Part shown: in pieces, positions 5,928 through 12,772 of the stretch | How positions within the stretch are numbered: position 1 is the stretch's first letter | How the letters are laid out: each line of letters opens with the position of its first letter | NCBI GenBank assembly: GCA_002419365.1 | Contig: DIGA01000003.1 | Location: forward strand, 1-12,772 | From: Mageeibacillus sp. UBA5734 | Lineage (GTDB): Bacteria; Bacillota; Clostridia; Saccharofermentanales; UBA5734 | DNA length: 12,772 nucleotides | Direction: 5' to 3' | Translations under genes and position numbers: made by a program | The notes under the pieces: model-generated | What the model saw: only the letters and a program-made list of their open reading frames with translations | What the model was told of the DNA's origin: nothing | The model's database searches: none

Positions 5928-6914
5928 TCAGAAATTGGGATTGCTGAGGATATAATCGGTCGCCGAGAGCGCAGCCTTGGCTGCGTCACCACAGGCGATG
6001 ATGATCTGTTTATATGGTACATCGGTCACGTCACCGGCGGCGAAAATGCCTTCCTTATTGGTGCGGCCGAATGCATCGATGACGATCTCGTCCAGTTCGT
6101 TCATATGGAGCAGACCCCGGGCCAGTTCGCTGTTCGGGATCGAGCCGACTTCAACAAAAATGCCGTCGGCCGGAATGTCAATCTGGGCACCTGTTTCGCG
6201 GTTCTCGACTGCAACACTTTCGACCGTTGTGGATCCGTGAATCTCTTTGACCACATGCCCGAGGAGCACCTCCACATTGTCAAAATGCTTGAGCTTGTCA
6301 ACCAGGACCTTGTCTGCCTTGAGCCGGTCACGACGCTGGACGACGGTGACGTGGGTCGCGATGCGGGCCAGGTCAATGGCTGCACCGATCCCGGCATTGC
6401 CGCCGCCGGCAACAACGACCTTCTTGTTCTTGTAGAACGGGCCGTCGCAGATGGCACAGTAGGTGACGCCGTGGCCGGTGAATTCTTTCTCTCCCGGGAC
6501 ATTGAGCTTCCTGGGCAATTTGCCGGAGGCGACGATGATTGTCTTGGTCTTGAAAATCCGGCCATCATCGAGGATCACTTCCTTATAAAGGCCATCCTTG
6601 ATAGACTTGACCGTCGTATTGTTTTCAAAATCGATCCCGAACTGCATCACCTGGTCATGGAACTTGTCAGCCAATTCGACACCGTTGATGTAGCGGTAAC
6701 CAAGGTAATTTTCAATTCCGGCTGTATCAGCCATCTGTCCGCCCACTTGACGGGTGATCAGGCCAGTCGACATGCCTTTGCGCAGGCAATACACTGCAGC
6801 TGTCATGCCAGCTGGTCCGCCACCAATGATGATGACGTCGTAAATCTTGTCTGATGCAAATGCGTTGAATTTCTGTTCGCCGACGAAAAGGCTGGAAGAA
6901 AGATTGAAATCCAT
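5928..6914 (-). CDS. trxB: Thioredoxin reductase / AhpF-like flavoprotein
   Basis: This FAD pyridine-nucleotide disulfide reductase passes electrons from NAD(P)H to a thioredoxin-like protein. In the 328-residue product the FAD site GGGPAG is at 31-36, the redox pair is CAIC (153-156, then DGP), the NAD(P)H site is GGGNAGIGAA (170-179), and the second FAD motif GIFAAGD is at 289-295. The C-terminal half (AAIDLA, LKADKVL, VPYKQIII) resembles the AhpF reductase domain more than E. coli TrxB. QRRDRL (193-198), however, keeps the two arginines used for NADPH in TrxB. The glutamate usually found after GGGNS..E is Gly. The frame is open to 6959. I chose ATG 6914 because GAGGT precedes it and the start at 6959 would lie upstream of the likely -10 box. 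A 20-residue extension precedes the FAD domain. Confidence 0.9.
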   Translation of the reverse strand: MDFNLSSSLFVGEQKFNAFASDKIYDVIIIGGGPAGMTAAVYCLRKGMSTGLITRQVGGQMADTAGIENYLGYRYINGVELADKFHDQVMQFGIDFENNTTVKSIKDGLYKEVILDDGRIFKTKTIIVASGKLPRKLNVPGEKEFTGHGVTYCAICDGPFYKNKKVVVAGGGNAGIGAAIDLARIATHVTVVQRRDRLKADKVLVDKLKHFDNVEVLLGHVVKEIHGSTTVESVAVENRETGAQIDIPADGIFVEVGSIPNSELARGLLHMNELDEIVIDAFGRTNKEGIFAAGDVTDVPYKQIIIACGDAAKAALSATDYILSNPNF

Positions 6915-6945
6915 TGGGACACCTCGTTTGCTCGTTACGTTCCTG

Positions 6946-6951
6946 ACTATA
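6946..6951 (-). promoter_or_regulatory. Possible -10 box of the flavoprotein operon
   Basis: TATAGT on the - strand lies about 30 nt before ATG 6914. The 17-bp-spaced -35 (CGGTTG) is poor, so the call rests on the -10 hexamer and its position. Confidence 0.3.
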
Positions 6952-7027
6952 CCTGACATTCAGCCATCCAACCGTGACAAAATCGCACAAGCGTTGTTCT
7001 GGCGGAATCGTTTGAGATGGTTCGGGG

Positions 7028-7033
7028 TATAAT
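7028..7033 (+). promoter_or_regulatory. Possible -10 box of the large surface protein gene
   Basis: A perfect TATAAT hexamer lies 89 nt before ATG 7123. No good -35 hexamer stands 16-18 bp upstream. TTGACA at 7060-7065 lacks a -10 at the right distance. Expression may need an activator, or the hexamer may be chance. Confidence 0.35.
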
Positions 7034-7096
7034 GATAGTGTGCCCAAACACCCTTTCATTTGACAAGTCCTTTTGTTACTGCACCATGAATAATCT

Positions 7097-7116
7097 GCCG
7101 GTTATCCGGCGGGAGG
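7097..7116 (+). promoter_or_regulatory. Hairpin touching the ribosome binding site of the surface protein gene
   Basis: GCCGG (7097-7101) and CCGGC (7106-7110) form a short stem with a TTAT loop directly before GGGAGG (7111-7116), the strong Shine-Dalgarno of ATG 7123. Such a stem could tune translation. Its small size makes chance possible. Confidence 0.3.
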
Positions 7117-7122
7117 TCAGCC

Positions 7123-10100
7123 ATGAAGAAAGTCTGTGCAGTCTGGATCGTCTTGCTGTTTGTCTTCCTGCCCTTGGCGGCCCCTGTCCAGGCGGTCATT
7201 TCCACTGACACCTCCGGTGACTGGCCTGGCGTTATCGACCAGCAGCCTGCGGCACCGTTCGATTATGATTTCCAGGCACCTTCTGCCGACTGGCTTGATT
7301 TTGTAGCTGGTGAGACTCCCGCCACATTCGCCGCGGATAAAATCCACTATGAACTGGCGGACTCCGTGATCGAGATCGACAGCCAGGTTACGAGTCAATT
7401 GGCCACAGCCGGCCAGCTGCTCTCTGGCGCGACCAAACCGTTGCAGCGGCCGGACAAAATCATTGCCGCAGGCGGCTACATCGCACAGGATCTCCTCCAG
7501 CAGGCCGCCCAGGCGCGCGGCCGTTCCGTCGAAAACGGCTCCATTTTTGTCGACACCACTGCGGGCACAGCATTCAAAGTCGTTTCACCGTCCACGTTTA
7601 CCGGCGCATTTGCCACCAATGAAACACTCAGCGACCTTGTCAAACCGTTGGAAAACACCTACAGCGTCGCCCGGCCGCAGCTCCATGAAGTCATCAATAA
7701 TTTCGAGCTCGAGGAAGACACGATCCGCCTGACCCGTGGCAACATCAGCGGCTTTGCCCCTGGCATCGAGCAAAGCCTGGTCTTGCCGGGGCTGGCCCAG
7801 CCGCAAGCTTTCGGCGATGCGCTGAAGGATTTCAAATACCTCTCCGATGATCCTTTCATCAAGCTCCAGTTCACCGACCAGACGCTGGAGGCCAATCTGG
7901 GTGGCGGCGGCAAAGTCCAGGTCACCGTCAGTGGCGGCCTCGGCATCGAGGACATCGACCTCACCGGCCGTTATTCCGGATTTGATGGCTACCGGATCGA
8001 ACTCACCCTCCGGCAGGAGAGCTATCTGGTCGTTGAAATGGGGGCCACTGTCAAGCAGGAGGTCTACATCCCCCTGCTCGGCCTCGACATTCCCTTTGGC
8101 GTTGGCCGGATTTCCGGCGGCATATTTGCCGTCATCGGGCTCGATGGCAGCCTGAGTCTGGAAATCGAGGCCCGTGACTACACCGAAACCACCATGGGTG
8201 TCCGGGGCGGAACCAAGTTCTATGTCCCGACCAGTGTCAAGCCGATTTTCCAGCAGGGCTTTACCAGTGACGGCGATGTCGACCTCAATGGCGACATCGA
8301 TGGCTACCTGAAATTCGGCCCGATGATGGGCCTGGAGCTATTTGGTTTTGATCTGGTTGGCGCGGGCGTTTTCCTTGGCGCCGGGGTTCATGTCCAGGCG
8401 GACAACAAGATGCTCGACGTCAACCTCTACGGCTTGTTCAATGTCTACGTCAAGCTGGCCGGTGAAAATTTCAACCTGGCCAATTACAAGCCGACGATCC
8501 TCCGTCGACGCCAGGCCAATACCCTAGGCTACCGGATCAAGGTCGTCGAGGCGTTCATTTCACCTGGCCTGGTGGGCGGGTCGATCGAAAAGCAGGTCTC
8601 AGCGGCACCACCCAAATTTGAGGTCGCCCAGGGGCTGGAATACCGGATTCTGGTCGTACCGGACGGTGTGTTCTTTGATCCGAATGACGTCGCGTCGGTC
8701 AATCAGACTGAGATCCGCAAATACCCTGCCACCGGCTATGCCACCACCAATGGCGAAGGCGAATTTTACCAGCACGATCCGCAGATGCTGTACCACAAAG
8801 ACCAGGTGATCATCGAATTCCGGGTCAATGGCGAGTCGTACTATTCCAATCCCGCAACACCTACCCTGCCCTTCTCTTCGTTTACCATCGCCAAGGCTGA
8901 TTCTTTCAACGATTTCGTCACCGGCCAGGTCAATCCGATCCGCTCAATCAACTGGGAGGCTCCGGCCGATGCGCCTCCCGAAGATCAGTACCAGTGGACG
9001 TATTGCAGCGGGGCCCTGGTCAATCTCAGCCAGTACCTGAGCCTCAACTACAACCAGCATGTCCCGACCGGCCACCTGGCCCGGGCCATGACGGATGAAT
9101 GGGGCAATTTCGACACGAGAAAGCCGCCGGTCTCGCTGATCACGGGCCTGCCGATCAGCAATGATGGTTTTGATGTCCATGAAACGCCCTCCAACTGGGG
9201 CAATATGGTCGGTTACGATGTCAGCCTCAATTACCACGAGGCCACGACCACAGGCAAGGTCCCGGTCCACACAACGCTCGAGATCAGCTTCGACCGCACC
9301 ATCCAGCAAGTGCCCGGCTCCTTCAAAACCTATGAGGAAAACGGCAAGATCATCAACCAGGTGCAATACGACGAATCGATCTGGATCGTCAATCCAAATG
9401 GCACCCGCACCGTCACATCAGACGAATTCCGCTATAACCGGGTCGTCTTTTCCACTCAGGATCTCGGCCGTGACACCGATTACCGCAAGGAAACCGACCT
9501 CGTGCGCAATTATCAGTGGGTTTTTGGCGAAAGTGGCAAGCAGCTGATCCCTTTGCTCGACAGTGAGGGACGCGAGACAGGGGCCGCGCTCTTTAAAGAG
9601 CGCGTGACGGTCGAATGGGTCTGGCAGGCCCATCCCAATCCAGTCACGATCACCAGCGCTGACCATACGACGGTCAACCAGCAGGGCGGCACATTCCCTG
9701 TGACCGCCAGCGGGTTTGCGCCTTTCCGGTTCACCCTGGCCGGCGCGCCAGCGGGTATCCAGATCGGAGCCAGCAACGGCCAGATCCAGATCCCGGCCAG
9801 CCTGGACCCAGGGGACTACACCTTCACCATTCGGGCTGAAGAGGACCGATCCAAGGCGGTCAAATCACCTTTCATCAATGATCCCTATCAGGGCCATGCA
9901 CCCTCACTGCCGGATGAACAGGTCTTCACCCTGACTGTCAGCAACGAGCCCGGTGCCACGAAACCGACCGAGACCAGCGAAGCCACCTCCGCGACCCGGC
10001 CGACTTCACTCACGCCATCGCCGACGCCGGTACCTACACCCACACCATCGCCGACGCCCGAGCCAACACCGACGCCTGTCCCGCGCACGCCGCCGGAAAT

Positions 10101-11628
10101 CGCGGACGCCGACCACGACTATACCTTTGTCAAGCTGATCGGCAGCGGCGACTACGAGGTCCAGATCGAGGCAGATGGCAGCGAGCCCATCAGCTGGTCA
10201 CTAGAGCGGCGCAGCGAGCGGTATCCCTATCCGGAGACAGCCACGATCGATGAAGAGACCGGCTTGCTGACTCTGCGTGACGGCATGGATCCGGGAACGT
10301 ACTATTTCGTTATCCGCGCCAGTAACGACGTCGGTTCAGATACCCAGGAATGCACAGTCAATTATCTCGAGCTGGTCCGGCCCACCCTGCCTCTGCCGAC
10401 CTTACGCCCAATGGCAACGCGTTCGGACGAGCTGGACCCAGTTCAAGTTGACTCCGCTTCACAGCTGGTACAGCTGGCCACCCAGCCCGGTGGATCAAAC
10501 TGGAGCCAGACATTGCCCTTTGTCAAATCACCAGAGTTCGATTTCAACGCTGAAAACCAGCCTCGGGAGATCACCCTTGCCCTGCCACTCAATGCAGCAA
10601 CGATTCGCTATGATCATCCTCAGGATGTCTACACACTCGACCGTGACACCATCAATGGTTCCGACTACGTCCACTGGCACGCCTGTCCCGGTGTCATGAC
10701 ACCCCATGACTCCGGCGTTGGTATCATGATCTTCGACGAAGCGCCCCAATGCGACAATTACCATTATTTCGACAAAGGTGTCATCCCACCCGGCCTGCAG
10801 GACAAGCTCGAAAACGTGATCCGCGACCAGGCCAACCTGTTCAATCCGAACGACTTCTTCCTCGGCGCACCCCTCAATCGCCAAGATCTGATCGAATCGA
10901 TCGACGCATTCGTGATCAATCCTCTCGACAGCGTGACCTATCTCGATTATGGTTCGATCCTCGATGCTCTGGCCGGCCAGGGCAACGGCACCTTTGATGT
11001 TGCACTGGATGACAGCACCGGAACCTTTGTCGCCGGCGAGCTTTTTGTAGGTCTCAAAGACGCCTCGCAAGCAAGCCTCGCCTTCATCCAGACTGGTGCA
11101 ACGATTGCCTTCGCCGGCAAGGACGTTCAAGGCGTCGATGCTGACGCCGCGCTATCGATTTTCGATTTCGGTTTCGCAATCGGCGCCTTGCACGAAAAAG
11201 AGATGCTTTCCGCAGCAGGCCTGACCGAAGCTGCAGGCGATGCCTTTGTCTACAGCTTTGGCTATCACGGCAACCTGCCTGGTATCGCGACGTTTGCCAT
11301 CGAAACCGACTTCGAAGAAGGTCAGAAGGTCCACGTCTACCGCTACGAAGCTCAAGATGACCTGGCCTCCAGCGGCTCAGCCCTGCCCTTCACCCTGATC
11401 GCCAGTGATGTAGCAGTCGGCCAGGGCGGCCTCGTCACGTACAAAAACAATACGATGTCGGAGTACCTCGTGACGACCAAGAAGCTCGACGGCGCGGACG
11501 TGAGCGAGATGGTTGCGCTGCAGGACGGCGGCGCGAAAAAGCCGATGACCAGTTGGATCATCGGCGGTGTGGCGGTTGTGCTATTGGCTGGCGCTGGGGT
11601 TGTGGTTTGGCGGAGGAGACGAGTGTAG
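7123..11628 (+). CDS. Large exported membrane-anchored protein with Ig-like segments
   Basis: This is a 1501-residue predicted surface protein whose function I do not recognise. A Sec signal peptide is clear (MKK, hydrophobic core to about 20, cleavage after VQA at 22-24). The N-terminal half to about 830 is beta-rich without strong low-complexity sequence and contains a calcium-loop-like DGDVDLNGDIDG at 383-394. Two segments resemble putative Ig (He_PIG-type) domains: about 837-945 (ITSADHTTVNQQGG, APAGIQIGASNGQIQIP, DPGDYTFTI) and about 991-1087 (ETGLLTLRDGMDPGTYYFVIRAS). A Thr/Pro/Ser linker (about 946-990, SPTPVPTPTPSPTPEP) joins them. A C-terminal domain (about 1100-1470) holds HWHACPG and EAPQCDN. 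One TM helix (1478-1496) and RRRRV end the protein. There is no LPXTG sortase motif. GGGAGG at 7111-7116 fixes the start. The C-terminal domain is duplicated downstream. Confidence 0.9.
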   Translation: MKKVCAVWIVLLFVFLPLAAPVQAVISTDTSGDWPGVIDQQPAAPFDYDFQAPSADWLDFVAGETPATFAADKIHYELADSVIEIDSQVTSQLATAGQLLSGATKPLQRPDKIIAAGGYIAQDLLQQAAQARGRSVENGSIFVDTTAGTAFKVVSPSTFTGAFATNETLSDLVKPLENTYSVARPQLHEVINNFELEEDTIRLTRGNISGFAPGIEQSLVLPGLAQPQAFGDALKDFKYLSDDPFIKLQFTDQTLEANLGGGGKVQVTVSGGLGIEDIDLTGRYSGFDGYRIELTLRQESYLVVEMGATVKQEVYIPLLGLDIPFGVGRISGGIFAVIGLDGSLSLEIEARDYTETTMGVRGGTKFYVPTSVKPIFQQGFTSDGDVDLNGDIDGYLKFGPMMGLELFGFDLVGAGVFLGAGVHVQADNKMLDVNLYGLFNVYVKLAGENFNLANYKPTILRRRQANTLGYRIKVVEAFISPGLVGGSIEKQVSAAPPKFEVAQGLEYRILVVPDGVFFDPNDVASVNQTEIRKYPATGYATTNGEGEFYQHDPQMLYHKDQVIIEFRVNGESYYSNPATPTLPFSSFTIAKADSFNDFVTGQVNPIRSINWEAPADAPPEDQYQWTYCSGALVNLSQYLSLNYNQHVPTGHLARAMTDEWGNFDTRKPPVSLITGLPISNDGFDVHETPSNWGNMVGYDVSLNYHEATTTGKVPVHTTLEISFDRTIQQVPGSFKTYEENGKIINQVQYDESIWIVNPNGTRTVTSDEFRYNRVVFSTQDLGRDTDYRKETDLVRNYQWVFGESGKQLIPLLDSEGRETGAALFKERVTVEWVWQAHPNPVTITSADHTTVNQQGGTFPVTASGFAPFRFTLAGAPAGIQIGASNGQIQIPASLDPGDYTFTIRAEEDRSKAVKSPFINDPYQGHAPSLPDEQVFTLTVSNEPGATKPTETSEATSATRPTSLTPSPTPVPTPTPSPTPEPTPTPVPRTPPEIADADHDYTFVKLIGSGDYEVQIEADGSEPISWSLERRSERYPYPETATIDEETGLLTLRDGMDPGTYYFVIRASNDVGSDTQECTVNYLELVRPTLPLPTLRPMATRSDELDPVQVDSASQLVQLATQPGGSNWSQTLPFVKSPEFDFNAENQPREITLALPLNAATIRYDHPQDVYTLDRDTINGSDYVHWHACPGVMTPHDSGVGIMIFDEAPQCDNYHYFDKGVIPPGLQDKLENVIRDQANLFNPNDFFLGAPLNRQDLIESIDAFVINPLDSVTYLDYGSILDALAGQGNGTFDVALDDSTGTFVAGELFVGLKDASQASLAFIQTGATIAFAGKDVQGVDADAALSIFDFGFAIGALHEKEMLSAAGLTEAAGDAFVYSFGYHGNLPGIATFAIETDFEEGQKVHVYRYEAQDDLASSGSALPFTLIASDVAVGQGGLVTYKNNTMSEYLVTTKKLDGADVSEMVALQDGGAKKPMTSWIIGGVAVVLLAGAGVVVWRRRRV
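10619..11497 (+). repeat. Duplicated C-terminal domain, copy 1 (in the intact gene)
   Basis: This segment aligns without any indel to 11894-12772 at a constant offset of 1275 bp (425 codons, so frame is preserved). The homology starts at CTCAGGAT and continues beyond the right edge as far as can be seen. By hand count about 29 amino-acid and 35 silent codon differences occur in the first 206 codons. Only one silent change follows in the last 261 bp visible. Confidence 0.95.
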
Positions 11629-11740
11629 CGTGCCAGGTTACAGTTGAGGAAATTATTTCACATAAACTCTGCAAGGCAGCAAGCTCAGGCAACAATGAAA
11701 ATTCACCAAGTAATTTCCTCTGGAGTAGCATGGCACCGGG
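11629..11740. repeat. 112-bp inverted-repeat element, copy 1
   Basis: The element begins directly after the stop codon with CGTGCCAGGT and ends with TGGCACCGGG. It has a perfect internal stem GAGGAAATTA (11646-11655) with TAATTTCCTC (11711-11720) and the terminal pairing GTGCCA/TGGCAC. It aligns over its whole 112-bp length with the copy at 11773 (shared ends, CTC/TTC-rich stems, GCAAGCTCAGGCA against GCAAGTTCAAGCA). It encodes nothing and is most likely a non-autonomous MITE or REP-type element. No transposase is in the window. Confidence 0.7.
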
Positions 11741-11772
11741 TTTACAGAGCTAATTTCCGATATTTCCTACGG

Positions 11773-11884
11773 CGTGCCAGGTCATGTTTGGGGAAATATC
11801 AGAGTGCTCACTTCAGAATGTCGCAAGTTCAAGCATCTTAAGGGAATGTCAAAGAATTTTCCTCTTGAGTGGCCTGGCACCGGA
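11773..11884. repeat. 112-bp inverted-repeat element, copy 2
   Basis: It has the same length and architecture as the copy at 11629: CGTGCCAGG at the left end, CCTGGCACCGG at the right, terminal inverted repeat GTGCCAGG (11774-11781) with CCTGGCAC (11873-11880), and an inner TTTCC/GGAAA pairing. It lies in the same orientation, 32 bp after copy 1. The right end abuts the start of the duplicated coding sequence, placing it at the breakpoint of the tandem duplication. Confidence 0.7.
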
Positions 11885-12772
11885 GTCTACACACTCAGGA
11901 TATCTACACACGGGACCGTGACACCCTCAATGGCGCCCATTACGTCCACTGGCACGCCTGTCCCGGTGTCATGACACCCCACGATTCCGGTGTCGGTATC
12001 ATGATCTTCGACGAAGCGCCCCAATGCGACAATTACCATTATTTCGATAAAAGTACCATCCCACCTGGCCTGCAGGACAAGCTCGAAGACGTCATCCGCG
12101 ACCAGGCCAACTTGTTCAATCCAGACGATTTCTTCCTCGGCGCGCCTCTCGATAGCCAAGATCTGATCGACTCAATCGATGCGTATGTGATCAACCCCCT
12201 CGATAGCGTGACCCATCTCGATTATGGTTCGATCCTCGATGCTTTGGCTGGCCAGGGCAACGGCACCTTTGATGTCGACCTGGACGACAGCACCGGAACC
12301 TTCGTCGCCGGCGAGCTGTTTACCGGACTCAAGGAGACCCCGAAAGCAAGCCTCGCCTTCAACCAGCCTGGCGCAACGATTGCCTTCGCCGGTAGGGACG
12401 TCCAGGGCGTCGATGCTGATACCGCGCTATCGATTTTCGACTTCGGTTTCGCCGCTGGCGCCTTGAACGAAAAAGAGATGCTTTCCGCAGCAGGAATGAC
12501 CGAGTCCGCAAGCGATGCCTTTGTCTACAGCTTTGGCTATCACGGCAACCTGCCTGGTATCGCGACGTTTGCCATCGAAACCGACTTCGAAGAAGGTCAG
12601 AAGGTCCACGTCTACCGCTACGAAGCTCAAGATGACCTGGCCTCCAGCGGCTCAGCCCTGCCCTTCACCCTGATCGCCAGTGATGTAGCAGTCGGCCAGG
12701 GCGGCCTCGTCACGTACAAAAACAATACGATGTCGGAATACCTCGTGACGACCAAGAAGCTCGACGGCGCGG
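11869..12772 (+). pseudogene. Start-less partial copy of the surface protein C-terminal domain (runs off window)
   Basis: The frame is open from after TGA 11866-11868 to the window end (about 300 codons). From Asp encoded at 11899 it matches residues of the intact protein starting at Asp1168 (QDVYTLDRDT), without indels. It keeps HWHACPG, EAPQCDN and the GNGTF.V region. There is no signal peptide, no ribosome binding site and no plausible initiator (only GTG 11869 or internal ATGs), so it is not expected to be translated alone. The Ig-like and N-terminal parts are absent. The lack of frameshifts or stops and the excess of silent changes show it spent most of its divergence as a constrained coding sequence. 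It may be a recently truncated gene or a silent recombination cassette. The 3' end is outside the window. Confidence 0.8.

Noticed and set aside
5163..6854. A 563-codon + strand frame opposite the two redox genes
   Set aside because: It is the antisense shadow of two genes with clear active-site motifs and good ribosome binding sites. Its product has no recognisable fold.
6915..6959. N-terminal 15-residue extension of the flavoprotein
   Set aside because: It would overlap the likely -10 box, and the shorter start has a GAGGT ribosome binding site.
7060..7096. TTGACA with TAATCT as a promoter for the surface protein gene
   Set aside because: The spacing is 25 bp, too long for a sigma-A promoter.
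10003..10084. Thr/Pro repeat DNA as a possible CRISPR or tandem-repeat array
   Set aside because: It is a coding low-complexity linker (TPSPTPVP type) with irregular units and no spacers.

Overview
The window reads as a chromosome segment from an anaerobic, probably Gram-positive (Clostridia-like Firmicutes) bacterium of moderately high GC. This is inferred from strong GGAGG-type ribosome binding sites, compact rho-independent terminators, an AhpF-like two-component disulfide reductase pair, and a very large surface protein with putative Ig-like folds and a Thr/Pro linker. No rRNA, tRNA, CRISPR array, phage gene or transposase is visible, so the species cannot be named from this piece.

Layout. 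Positions 1-660 hold no convincing gene, but carry a structured inverted repeat (138-203), palindromes and a good sigma-A-type promoter (455-483). The promoter is followed almost at once by a terminator hairpin (498-537), a possible attenuator for the glnK-amtB nitrogen operon (661-2305, + strand). A convergent block on the - strand follows: a cytoplasmic GH13 amylase-family enzyme and a threonine ammonia-lyase in one apparent transcription unit (5011 down to 2505). A perfect LacI-type palindrome (5067-5080) overlaps the likely -35 box of that unit. Upstream of it, also on the - strand, lie a thioredoxin-reductase/AhpF-like flavoprotein (6914-5928) and a double-thioredoxin-fold protein (5855-5214). 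Together these two look like an AhpF protein encoded as two separate genes.

From 7123 the + strand encodes a 1501-residue exported, membrane-anchored protein: signal peptide, beta-rich N-terminal half, two Ig-like segments around a Pro/Thr linker, an unrecognised C-terminal domain and a C-terminal TM-RRRR anchor. Directly after its stop codon come two diverged copies of a 112-bp inverted-repeat element (11629-11740 and 11773-11884). They are followed by a start-less, in-frame second copy of the C-terminal domain (offset exactly 1275 bp) that runs off the window.

The most interesting signal is this duplicated C-terminal domain. The two copies differ at about 29 of 206 residues in the first part, yet are identical over the last 85 residues and nearly so in DNA (1 difference in 261 bp). 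That mosaic suggests gene conversion, with the downstream copy as a possible silent cassette, and the 112-bp elements sit at the breakpoint.
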